Below, in pieces: positions 1-5,220 of a stretch of DNA of 5,224 bases (position 1 is the first letter of the stretch; each line of letters starts with the position of its first letter). The translations under genes were made by a program, and so were the position numbers. The stretch is from Methylobacterium sp. (GTDB lineage Bacteria; Pseudomonadota; Alphaproteobacteria; Rhizobiales; Beijerinckiaceae): positions 1 to 5,224 of the forward strand of contig JAJKJG010000070.1 of NCBI GenBank assembly GCA_021154065.1. Reading direction: 5' to 3'. The notes below the pieces were generated by a model that was not told the origin of the DNA, did not search any database, and was given only the letters and a program-made list of their open reading frames with translations.

Positions 1-2
1 AC

Positions 3-353
3 GATGCCTCCTATCGCCGGGAGAAGATACGCGCCTGGCTAACAGCGAGCGACGGGCACACGTTCGGGAATGAAGAGCTGGACTCGTTGAGCCAGGACCC
101 GCCGCTGTTTTTCTTCGTGCTGTTCGAGGCGGCTCACACGCAAGACGGCGAGCGCCTAGGCATCTTGGGATCGATCATCGCCGCCGAGATTTTCTTTGCC
201 GCATACAAAAAAACGGCCGAGGCAATCGAAGACAACCGCGCGGGGACAAGCAGGAGCGCGTTCGTTTTCGGCGGCGATATACCGTCCAATATGCCTGATC
301 TGATCGAGTTCGTGCGAAGTAACGGAGGCCTAGCCGACGTGTCCTGTTCCTAG
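3..353 (+). CDS. Heme-peroxidase-like protein, C-terminal part (5' end outside window)
   Basis: The frame is open from base 3 to a TAG at 351-353, giving 116 residues with no convincing start, so the gene begins upstream of the window. The pattern resembles the C-terminal end of the animal-type heme peroxidase family found in bacteria: a D-P-P-L-F-F-F-V-L-F-E-A-A helix (codons from about 96), then a G-x-R-L-G-I-L-G-S-I-I-A-A-E-I-F-F segment like the family's LGPVGSRIVAEV block, and a late M-P-D-L-I-E-F-V segment like the usual terminal MADLL motif. Such enzymes oxidise substrates with hydrogen peroxide. The heme-ligating and catalytic residues would lie upstream, so activity cannot be judged. 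It shares strand and probably transcript with the small gene 32 bases downstream. The family call is from memory of motifs and is moderately secure. Confidence 0.6.
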   Translation, partial: DASYRREKIRAWLTASDGHTFGNEELDSLSQDPPLFFFVLFEAAHTQDGERLGILGSIIAAEIFFAAYKKTAEAIEDNRAGTSRSAFVFGGDIPSNMPDLIEFVRSNGGLADVSCS

Positions 354-371
354 CAATCATGACTAAACAGC

Positions 372-380
372 AGAAGGAGG
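372..380 (+). promoter_or_regulatory. Strong ribosome binding site fixing the start at 386
   Basis: AGAAGGAGG lies five bases before the ATG at 386. It is close to the perfect anti-16S complement. It favours this ATG over the in-frame ATG at 359, which has no such site and sits only five bases after the previous stop. Confidence 0.85.
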
Positions 381-385
381 TTACG

Positions 386-754
386 ATGCCAATCCAGCGA
401 ATCGAGGTAATCGACGACTACGCTCTTGGACAGCTGTTCATCGACTGGGCGAGAGATCCTGCGAAATGGCCCAAGGATCTCGACGCTTTTAAGCAGCAGA
501 CGGTGAATACCGGCGTCCTTTCCGAGCTCCCAGAGTACATCAAGGCGCTCATGATCGTGCAGTCCGGCAAGGAGGTTCTGCTGCTGCGGCTTCCGCCAAA
601 GGAGCTCGTCGAAGACACGCTCAACTCCATAGGCAATCCGAGCGCGTACGAGCTCAGGCCCTTCTATAAGGAATTTGTCTGCGACGGTCTTCACACCAAG
701 GACAAGTTCTTCCGGTTTCGCGTCGGCGACTATACGATCGCGCACTGCCAATAG
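386..754 (+). CDS. Hypothetical protein, 122 residues
   Basis: I do not recognise this family. The product is a small, soluble, mixed-charge protein with no signal peptide or membrane segment. The N-terminal half looks helical (Asp-Tyr-Ala-Leu-Gly-Gln-Leu-Phe-Ile-Asp-Trp, then W-P-K-D-L-D-A-F). A hydrophobic stretch K-E-V-L-L-L-R-L-P-P follows near the middle. The C-terminal third is aromatic and basic (K-F-F-R-F-R) and ends T-I-A-H-C-Q. The only cysteines are near residues 99 and 121. It follows the peroxidase-like gene by 32 bases on the same strand, so the two are probably cotranscribed. It converges with the ycaO gene. It could be a peroxidase accessory protein. A role as a YcaO substrate is possible but poorly supported, because there is no Cys/Ser/Thr-rich core. 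Its GC content is lower than that of the genes to its right (28 of 60 bases at 661-720). Confidence 0.8.
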   Translation: MPIQRIEVIDDYALGQLFIDWARDPAKWPKDLDAFKQQTVNTGVLSELPEYIKALMIVQSGKEVLLLRLPPKELVEDTLNSIGNPSAYELRPFYKEFVCDGLHTKDKFFRFRVGDYTIAHCQ

Positions 755-807
755 GCGCCGCAGGCATTCGCGCAGTTCGGCGGATCGCGATGCGCGCGTA
801 CACGCAC

Positions 808-833
808 GGCCGGGGCCGGGCCGCGCCCCGGCC
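808..833. terminator. GC-rich hairpin between convergent genes, candidate terminator
   Basis: GGCCGGGGC and GCCCCGGCC form a perfect 9-bp all-GC stem around an 8-base loop. It lies in the 104-base gap between the stop codons of the hypothetical gene (754) and ycaO (859), so it could stop transcription from either side. Neither side has a clear U-run, so it is not a textbook intrinsic terminator and may instead act as a transcript-end stabiliser or aid Rho-dependent ending. Confidence 0.5.
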
Positions 834-858
834 CGGCAATCCGCCCGCGCCGTCGCGC

Positions 859-2112
859 CTACATCAACGCGATCCCGCTCGTCAGGCCGAAGCCGCCGCC
901 GGTGGCGGCGATCTCGCGCTGCAGGCGCGGCGTGACGAGGTCGGTCGGGTAGGGCTGCAGGCCGGGAGCGAGAGCGCGCACGGCGGGAATGCCGAGATCG
1001 GCCCGCGTCAGGTCGACCCAGAAGGCGTCGCCGGCACAGCCCTCGATGCTGCTCCAGAACGCGCGCGGGCAGGCGCTCGGGAGGCTGCCGGTCCTGATGC
1101 TCGCGGCGCCGTCCTGGCATGGCTTGAGGAGCGGGCATTGCCGCGCGTCAAAGCCGAAGGCCCGCTGCAGATGCTTGCGGTCGACGGCATTGAGCGCGGC
1201 GTCGCCGCCCTCGGCGTCGCCGCCCTCGGCGCGCTTCCGGAAGATGAGGTCGAGGCCGACCTCCATCTGGCACATCTCGCGCACCGCGGCGGTCATGGCC
1301 TCGTCGTAATCGAGGCGCGCCGCGAAGCCGCAGACCAGCCCGCGGCCGTCGGCGCCGAGCGACAGCGCCGCGACGCACGGCACCCCAAGATCGGTGGTGA
1401 TGTCGAGGAGCCAGCTCGTTCGGTGCGACGCGTCGCGGCCCAACGCGGCGAGGAGGCTCGGCGGAATGCCCGGCCCGCAGGGCAGCGGGTGGGCTCTGCG
1501 GCCGCCGATCCACCACAGCGCCACCGCGTCGCGCTCGACGAGCTCCAGCAGGGCATGGAGGAGGGCGCTCTCGGTGGTCCGTCCGGCGGCGCAGCCGCTG
1601 CTGAGCTTGACCCGCGGCTCGGGCATCGCCGGATCCGCGAGGTTTCGAATGCACAGCGCCTCGGGGAGGAGAACGGAGGCGTCCCGCACCACCGAGGCGC
1701 CGGAAAGCCAGCTCAGGCGCGGGCCGGCGTCGCCCTCGAAGCCGAGCATCGCCAACAAGGCAAGCAGCGCCTCGGGCTCGAGCCCGTGCGCAACTTCGGC
1801 CTCAGTGCCGCCGACGCGGCCATGATCGTGGGGCGCCAGCTGGGACAGGAACTCGACGCATTCGGAGATGCAGGCGGCGGTGGCATGGGCGAGGTCGAAG
1901 CCGGTTCCGCTGGCGCTCGCGAGCGGGCGCGTTCCGGCCGGCTGCCCGATCGCGCTGGCATCGACTTCGCCGCCGACCAGGAACAGCCGCGGCGCATCGC
2001 GGACCGGAAGCTGGAACAGGCGCCGCATCCTCGCGGCGACGCGATCGAGCGCGGCGGCGTGCGCGCGATCACCCGCGCCGCCCGCGCACGCCGTCTCGGA
2101 CGCGGCGTGCAC
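859..2112 (-). CDS. YcaO-domain protein (ATP-dependent peptide backbone cyclodehydratase/thioamidation family)
   Basis: This is a complete 417-residue protein with a GTG start and a TAG stop. YcaO enzymes use ATP to activate a peptide amide, making azolines or thioamides, or methylthiolating ribosomal protein S12. The hallmark block is clear: S-S-G-C-A-A-G (171-177) followed by H-A-L-L-E-L-V-E-R-D-A-V-A-L-W-W (186-201). Also present are the helix R-E-M-C-Q (278-282), matching the family's E-x2-Q segment, and the late V-D-L-T-R-x-D-L-G-I-P-A-V-R-A-L-A-P-G-L block (366-385). The early ATP-site helix reads S-E-C-V-E-F-L-S (83-90), where many relatives have E-x2-E-R, so the Arg is Phe here. The C-terminus lacks the Pro-rich PxPxP tail of azoline-forming YcaOs. 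The start directly follows the regulator's TGA, implying coupling. No E1-like, TfuA or precursor gene is seen nearby, so the substrate is unknown. Family call secure; reaction not. Confidence 0.9.
   Translation of the reverse strand: MHAASETACAGGAGDRAHAAALDRVAARMRRLFQLPVRDAPRLFLVGGEVDASAIGQPAGTRPLASASGTGFDLAHATAACISECVEFLSQLAPHDHGRVGGTEAEVAHGLEPEALLALLAMLGFEGDAGPRLSWLSGASVVRDASVLLPEALCIRNLADPAMPEPRVKLSSGCAAGRTTESALLHALLELVERDAVALWWIGGRRAHPLPCGPGIPPSLLAALGRDASHRTSWLLDITTDLGVPCVAALSLGADGRGLVCGFAARLDYDEAMTAAVREMCQMEVGLDLIFRKRAEGGDAEGGDAALNAVDRKHLQRAFGFDARQCPLLKPCQDGAASIRTGSLPSACPRAFWSSIEGCAGDAFWVDLTRADLGIPAVRALAPGLQPYPTDLVTPRLQREIAATGGGFGLTSGIALM
1198..1227. repeat. Two tandem copies of a 15-base unit inside ycaO
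   Basis: GGCGTCGCCGCCCTC occurs twice in direct succession. It encodes the repeated residues E-G-G-D-A, E-G-G-D-A (about 296-305) on the minus strand, an in-frame duplication probably in a surface loop after the E-x2-Q helix. It looks like replication slippage. Confidence 0.85.
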
Positions 2113-3910
2113 TCATCGCCTCCGGCTCACGGCCGGCCCACCGGAACCGCCAGGCGCGCTTGCGTCTGCGGCGCGGCCCGCGGGCTCCGCCGGCGCCGGC
2201 AGACCGGCAAGGCGCAACCCCTCGCGCAGCCGCTCCAGGTCGGCAGGGTCGCGGATCGGAAAGGCGCGCAGCAGCCACGAGGCGATCGCCTCCTCGGTCG
2301 GCGGCGTTCGGCCGTGCCAGTTCGCGCGGCTCGCCTCGACGAAGCTCCTCGCCTTGTCGCGGGCGTCCTCGCGAAAGCCGAGGTGCCCAAGCGCGGCGGC
2401 GTGCCACGCCGACAGGAACGGCAGCACGTTCAGCGCCCGCGCCGCCGCCGTGACCGACCCGGTGTAATCTTCGCAGAGGAAACGGGTCTGGGCCTGGTAT
2501 CCCCAGTGCGCGCGCGACGGGTTGGGGTCGATCCGGAGCGCCTGATCGGCGAGCTCGAGGGCCTCGCGGTGCTTGCCGCAATAGGCCGTTCCCAAAGCGC
2601 TCGAGATGAGCGTCCAGGGGTCGTTCTCGTTGAGCTCGAGGGCGAGGCCGAAGCTCAGCTCGGCCTGGTCGAACCGGCGCCCGAGCGCCAAGGACCAGGC
2701 GAAGCAATGGTGCGCGCGGGCGTCGAAGGGGTCGACCTCGACGGCGACCTTGCTCAGCTCGAGCGCCTGCTGCTGCACCTCCTCGCTGCGATCGAGGCCG
2801 GGAAGGACCAGGTGCTCCGAGTTCTTGAGGCGGACGAGCCCGATATAGGCCGGGGCGAAATGCGGCGCCTCGGCGATGATCGACTGGAAGATCTGCGCCG
2901 CACGGTCCCAGTCCGCGGCGCGCCAGCCCATGAGCAGATCCTGGCCGCTCGCCGACGCCGCGGCTGTCGAACTCCGAGACGATCAAGAGATTATGCGCCG
3001 GGACGGCAGGCTCCGACGGCAGGACGTTGCCCGAGGCGAGGGCTTTCGACAGCGGAGCGGATGGACCGGGCGACGGCTCGGGCGAGACGCTTTCGGCGCT
3101 TTCGGCGGGTGCCTTGGGCTTGAACTCGCCGGTCTTGATCCGGACCACGAGGTCCTTGGTCTGATCCGACGGCTCGCTGTCGTATTCCTCGTCCAGGAGG
3201 TCCCACAACGCCTTGTAGACCCTGAGCGCGCCGGCCGTGTCGCCATGTGCCGCATGGTCCTCCATCAGGATGCGGCAGGCGCCCTCGTGGGTGGGATCGA
3301 GGTTCAGGAGCGCGGTCGCGAGGTCGACCTGACTCGAAGGCTCCCGGTCCGCCGCGTCGAGCGCACGCTCCAGGCGCCGCGCGAGCCTCTCGTGCAGGGC
3401 TTGACGCTGCACGAGGAGCCACAACCGGAACGACGGGTCGAGCTCCTCGAGCCCGCACAAGAGCGTCTCGGGAAGACGCTTGCGGTCGAGAAGGAGCGGG
3501 TGCACGTCCCCGGTCTCCGCCGCGCTCTCTTCGATCGCCCACACGTCGACGCTGAACAGCGGCGCGCGCAGGCTGATGTCGTCGCGACCGACGATAAGGC
3601 CGGCAAAGCCGATCGATTCGAACAGCTCCCGGAGCTGGTGCAAGGCCTGGCGGAGGGAGCCGCGGGCCTTTTCCTCGCTCGACTCGCTCCACAACAGCCC
3701 GCAAAGCCGCTCGCGCGTTTCGCGCCGCCCGGGGGCGAGGAGGAGGTACGCAACGACGGCTTGAGCCTTCTTGTTCTTGATCGCGAGAGGCTGGCCGTCA
3801 TGCGCGGCCGAGAACGCATCGAACAGCGAGATCGCGAGCGGCGGCCGTTTGGCGACGATCGGTTCGCCGCCTGGCCGCAAGGACGCTGTTGCCTCCTGCA
3901 CAAGATTCAT
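2069..3910 (-). CDS. SARP-family regulator as actually translated: wHTH plus BTAD, then out-of-frame tail
   Basis: From the ATG at 3910 this frame runs 613 codons to a stop that overlaps the start of ycaO by about 44 bases. Residues 25-125 carry the OmpR/SARP-like winged helix: L-A-I-K-N-K-K-A-Q-A-V-V-A-Y-L-L-L, then the recognition region R-G-S-L-R-Q-A-L-H-Q-L-R. Residues 135-262 match BTAD, including L-L-N-L-D-P-T-H-E-G-A and the A-A-H-G-D-T-A-G-A-L-R-V-Y helix. After about residue 316 the product becomes Arg/Gly/Ala/Pro-rich, consistent with reading out of frame through the TPR part. A DNA-binding protein could still be made, but without its sensory C-terminus. The start is uncertain. A TTG at 3931 is in frame, but its nearby GAGG is only two bases away. 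The ATG has only a weak GGGG upstream. Confidence 0.6.
   Translation of the reverse strand: MNLVQEATASLRPGGEPIVAKRPPLAISLFDAFSAAHDGQPLAIKNKKAQAVVAYLLLAPGRRETRERLCGLLWSESSEEKARGSLRQALHQLRELFESIGFAGLIVGRDDISLRAPLFSVDVWAIEESAAETGDVHPLLLDRKRLPETLLCGLEELDPSFRLWLLVQRQALHERLARRLERALDAADREPSSQVDLATALLNLDPTHEGACRILMEDHAAHGDTAGALRVYKALWDLLDEEYDSEPSDQTKDLVVRIKTGEFKPKAPAESAESVSPEPSPGPSAPLSKALASGNVLPSEPAVPAHNLLIVSEFDSRGVGERPGSAHGLARRGLGPCGADLPVDHRRGAAFRPGLYRARPPQELGAPGPSRPRSQRGGAAAGARAEQGRRRGRPLRRPRAPLLRLVLGARAPVRPGRAELRPRPRAQRERPLDAHLERFGNGLLRQAPRGPRARRSGAPDRPQPVARALGIPGPDPFPLRRLHRVGHGGGAGAERAAVPVGVARRRAWAPRLSRGRPRQGEELRRGEPRELARPNAADRGGDRLVAAARLSDPRPCRPGAAARGVAPCRSAGAGGARGPRRRRKRAWRFRWAGREPEAMSARRVRDGVRGRRG
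2113..2931 (-). CDS. TPR-repeat C-terminal half of the regulator, possible separate ORF
   Basis: An ATG at 2931 opens 272 codons ending at the TGA adjoining ycaO. The frame stays open further upstream to about 2985 without another ATG. Helical TPR-type repeats are visible, for example W-D-R-A-A-Q-I-F-Q-S-I-I-A-E-A-P, then F-D-Q-A-E-L-S-F-G-L-A-L-E-L-N, then H-R-E-A-L-E-L-A-D-Q-A-L-R-I-D-P-N-P. The late P-T-E-E-A-I-A-S-W-L-L-R-A-F-P-I-R segment is typical of the end of rhizobial SARP-TPR proteins. The last 25 or so residues are Gly/Ala/Pro-rich. An AGGA seven bases before the ATG could allow re-initiation, so a free TPR protein is conceivable. On family grounds it is more likely the stranded C-terminal half of the upstream regulator. 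Confidence 0.7.
   Translation of the reverse strand: MGWRAADWDRAAQIFQSIIAEAPHFAPAYIGLVRLKNSEHLVLPGLDRSEEVQQQALELSKVAVEVDPFDARAHHCFAWSLALGRRFDQAELSFGLALELNENDPWTLISSALGTAYCGKHREALELADQALRIDPNPSRAHWGYQAQTRFLCEDYTGSVTAAARALNVLPFLSAWHAAALGHLGFREDARDKARSFVEASRANWHGRTPPTEEAIASWLLRAFPIRDPADLERLREGLRLAGLPAPAEPAGRAADASAPGGSGGPAVSRRR
2119..2123 (-). promoter_or_regulatory. Ribosome binding site for ycaO inside the end of the regulator gene
   Basis: On the minus strand GGAGG sits six bases before the GTG at 2112-2110. It lies within the last codons of the TPR reading frame, whose TGA (2115-2113) abuts the GTG. This supports the GTG start and translational coupling. Confidence 0.75.
2944..2965 (-). other. 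Deletion/frameshift junction in the SARP-TPR regulator
   Basis: Between the Ser codon ending S-E-F-D-S (2965-2963, first frame) and the Gly codon starting G-Q-D-L-L (2946-2944, second frame) the family's middle region is missing and the frame moves by one base. Only about 16 bases lie between the two recognisable parts. The exact breakpoint cannot be placed without an intact relative. Confidence 0.6.
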
Positions 3911-4029
3911 CGACCCCAACCGAAGTTGCAATCCTCACTTCCCGCAAATCTAAGGGAGTTCGATCCGGTTCGTATAGGGGTGGCCTCCCGGGCTCCGGGG
4001 ATCGCGTGACGGCCTGAGCACGGTGACGG

Positions 4030-4671
4030 TCACGCCGCCTGGCGCGCCCGGATCAGCTCCCAGGCGACCGCGAAGCGGCGGCCGTTGTCGCGCACCGTCG
4101 CCGGCGTCGCGCCGGGCGAGAACAGCGCCGAGCCGAGGCCGAAGCCGTCGGCGCCGGCCTCGACATAAGGCGCCATGTTGTCGGGATTGATGCCGCCGAC
4201 CGGCAGCAGCAGCGTGTCCTTCGGGACGACCGCCCGCCAGGCCTTCACCACCACCGGAGGCAGGTTCTCGGCCGGGAACATCTTGAGCGCCGCGGCGCCG
4301 CATTTCAGCGCCGCGAAGGCTTCGGTCGGCGTCGCGACGCCGGGCGTGCAGGCAAGGCCGAGCTCGACCGCGCGCGCGATCACGGCGGCGTCACCATGCG
4401 GCATGACGACGAGCCGCCCGCCGGCGTCGCGCACCCGATCGACGTCCGCCGGATCGAGCACCGTGCCGGCGCCGACGAGCACCTCCGGACCGAAGCGCTT
4501 CGCCATGATCTCGATGCTGCGCAGCGGCTCGGGCGAATTCAGCGGCACCTCGATGATCCGAAACCCGCCCTCGACCAGCGCCTCGCCGATCGCCGCGGCA
4601 TTGTCGGGGCGCAAGCCGCGCAGGATCGCGACGAGGGGAAAGGCGGACAGGTATTCGCGGAAGGGAACCAT
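4030..4671 (-). CDS. dgoA: 2-dehydro-3-deoxy-6-phosphogalactonate aldolase (KDPGal aldolase)
   Basis: A complete 213-residue class I aldolase of the KDPG/KHG family. It would split 2-dehydro-3-deoxy-6-phosphogalactonate into pyruvate and glyceraldehyde 3-phosphate, the last step of the cytoplasmic DeLey-Doudoroff galactonate route. Visible motifs: A-I-L-R-G-L (15-20), I-I-E-V-P-L-N-S-P (39-47) with the catalytic Glu41, V-G-A-G-T-V-L (66-72), T-P-G-V-A-T-P-T-E (109-117), A-L-K-M-F-P-A-E (128-135) with the Schiff-base Lys130, and L-P-V-G-G-I (near 152). The NSPEPL wording and GxGSALF end fit DgoA better than Eda. The start at 4671 has GGAG six bases upstream. A longer frame to 4776 has no family match. 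The usual partners dgoK and dgoD are absent from the window. It precedes the regulator gene by 119 bases on the same strand; an operon is possible but functionally unlikely. Confidence 0.92.
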   Translation of the reverse strand: MVPFREYLSAFPLVAILRGLRPDNAAAIGEALVEGGFRIIEVPLNSPEPLRSIEIMAKRFGPEVLVGAGTVLDPADVDRVRDAGGRLVVMPHGDAAVIARAVELGLACTPGVATPTEAFAALKCGAAALKMFPAENLPPVVVKAWRAVVPKDTLLLPVGGINPDNMAPYVEAGADGFGLGSALFSPGATPATVRDNGRRFAVAWELIRARQAA

Positions 4672-4677
4672 GGCGCG

Positions 4678-4681
4678 CTCC
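4678..4681 (-). promoter_or_regulatory. Ribosome binding site for dgoA
   Basis: GGAG on the minus strand sits six bases before the ATG at 4671. It supports this start over the ATG at 4776, which would add 35 residues unlike any aldolase. Confidence 0.65.
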
Positions 4682-4728
4682 GTCGTTGCGGCGCATGTGA
4701 TCCGCTCTCCGAGCGAACGCAACTCTCT

Positions 4729-4741
4729 CCGGACGTTCCGG
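4729..4741. promoter_or_regulatory. Inverted repeat upstream of dgoA, possible operator
   Basis: CCGGA-CGT-TCCGG is a perfect 5+5 inverted repeat with a 3-base centre. It lies 57 bases before the dgoA start, in the short non-coding stretch between dgoA and the transposase remnant. The position suits a repressor site, but the match is short and no promoter boxes are clear. Confidence 0.2.
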
Positions 4742-4778
4742 CCGGAGCGAAGCGAAGAGCAGCGCTGCAGCGGCATGG

Positions 4779-5060
4779 GAAGCGAAGGAATGGGCGCACG
4801 GGAACGTTCACACGAACATTATCGAGGCGTTCTGGGCCATCGTGAAGCGCAGCATCGCCGGGACGTACATCAGTGTTTCGAAGAAGCACCTTCAGAAGTA
4901 TCTTTGGGAGTTCGAGTTTCGTCAGAACCTTCGGAAGGCTCCGCATCTGATGTTCGATCTTCTTCTTCAATCTTTCAGGCGGTCGAACCGCCGCATGATT
5001 GGCACTTCGTCATTGGGGTCGCTCATTGGGGCCTCTGTCGGTGTGCTGGGCAGATGTAGC
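4779..5060 (+). mobile_element. 3' remnant of an IS1595-family insertion sequence
   Basis: The stretch carries only the C-terminal part of an IS1595-type transposase and, possibly, the right end of the element. The left part, with the zinc-binding N-terminus and first catalytic residues, is missing; sequence left of about 4779 belongs to the dgoA upstream region. A candidate right end is the minus-strand sequence starting GGCTACATCTGCCCAGC (from about 5060). It is inferred only from position and the leading GG; no matching left repeat exists here to prove it. Composition is lower in GC than the neighbouring genes (29 of 60 bases at 4921-4980). Confidence 0.6.
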
Positions 5061-5075
5061 CGCCCACATCCTTGA
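4779..5075 (+). pseudogene. IS1595-family transposase, C-terminal fragment
   Basis: This is the end of a DDE-type transposase (ISXO2-like domain). The diagnostic block is H-T-N-I-I-E-A-F-W-A-I-V-K-R (from 4809), the region that carries the last acidic/Asn catalytic position. It is followed by G-T-Y-I-S-V-S-K-K-H-L-Q-K-Y-L and E-F-E-F-R-Q-N-L-R-K, then P-H-L-M-F-D-L-L-L. Family resemblance begins at about E-A-K-E-W-A-H-G (4779). The frame stays open back to 4701 but encodes no transposase there. The full family protein is around 300 residues, so about two thirds is lost and it cannot be active. The last 25 or so residues before the TGA at 5073 look unrelated, suggesting the original stop was lost or passed. 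Confidence 0.8.
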
Positions 5076-5220
5076 CGAAAATGGCTTGGAATATCACGTC
5101 CTCGGTCAGCATATATTTCTCCCGACCCGGAGTTCCGTACCGGATTTTGAACCGTGCCGTGCCCTCCGCTTGAGGGCGGACCGGCTCCGGGGGAAATTGG
5201 ATCGTGTGATCGCGAAACAT
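5023..5220 (-). CDS. Small hypothetical protein, 65 residues or partial
   Basis: An ATG at 5220 opens 65 codons to a TGA at 5025-5023. The window ends four bases further on, so the true start may lie outside. I recognise no family. The product is hydrophilic with no signal or membrane segment, and includes R-F-K-I-R-Y-G-T-P-G-R-E-K-Y and E-D-V-I-F-Q-A-I-F-V-K-D-V-G-G. It overlaps the transposase fragment's frame tail to tail by 53 bases. If the insertion element ends near 5060, the last 12 or so residues are encoded by the element, and this would be a host gene cut short by it. It could also be a chance ORF. Confidence 0.4.
   Translation of the reverse strand: MFRDHTIQFPPEPVRPQAEGTARFKIRYGTPGREKYMLTEDVIFQAIFVKDVGGYICPAHRQRPQ

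Larger units (their letters stand above)
2113..3910 (-). pseudogene. SARP/BTAD-TPR transcriptional regulator, probably disrupted by internal deletion and frameshift
   Basis: Read as one ancestral gene, this has a winged-helix DNA-binding domain (about residues 25-125 of the first frame), a bacterial transcriptional activation domain (BTAD, about 135-262), a Ser/Pro-rich linker, then TPR repeats to the stop at 2113. The first frame is sensible to L-L-I-V-S-E-F-D-S (ending near 2963). The TPR frame resumes at G-Q-D-L-L-M-G-W (from 2946). In rhizobial relatives as I recall them, a middle region of roughly a hundred or more residues separates the SEFD-like strand from the Y-D-L-W-L-R-G-Q-like segment. 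Here the two nearly touch in different frames. A deletion that was not a multiple of three is the simplest explanation. SARP-type proteins usually activate the adjacent biosynthetic genes, here presumably ycaO. Alternatively, the halves are now two separate working proteins. Confidence 0.7.

Noticed and set aside
386..754. Small gene as a classic nitrile-hydratase-leader or Nif11-type RiPP precursor
   Set aside because: There is no Gly-Gly cleavage motif, no Cys/Ser/Thr-rich core and no clear leader match. It is kept only as a speculative possibility.
790..3123. Very long plus-strand open frame (777 codons) antisense to ycaO and the regulator
   Set aside because: It is a GC-driven shadow. 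The product is monotonous Arg/Ala/Gly/Glu/Pro-rich with no recognisable domain, while the minus strand encodes clear YcaO and TPR motifs.
3929..3931. TTG start for the regulator
   Set aside because: The nearby GAGG is only two bases away, and the added residues show no domain. The ATG at 3910 is at least as likely, though its own ribosome site is weak.
3971..3976. TATACG on the minus strand as a -10 box for the regulator
   Set aside because: No -35-like hexamer is found at suitable spacing, and a single AT-rich hexamer is weak evidence.
3986..4000. CCCGG-GCT-CCGGG inverted repeat downstream of dgoA
   Set aside because: The stem is five pairs with a three-base loop and no U-run. It is expected by chance in such GC-rich DNA, so I do not call a terminator.
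2876..4009. Plus-strand open frame of 377 codons across the regulator
   Set aside because: It is antisense to the winged-helix and BTAD coding region, with low-complexity charged composition and no family resemblance.
4023..4033. GTGAC-G-GTCAC palindrome over the dgoA stop codon
   Set aside because: A one-base centre cannot form a hairpin loop, and as a protein site it is short and overlaps coding sequence.
4672..4776. N-terminal extension of the aldolase to an ATG at 4776
   Set aside because: The 35 extra residues match nothing in the family. GGAG is correctly spaced before the ATG at 4671, and the numbering of the catalytic Glu and Lys fits the shorter protein.
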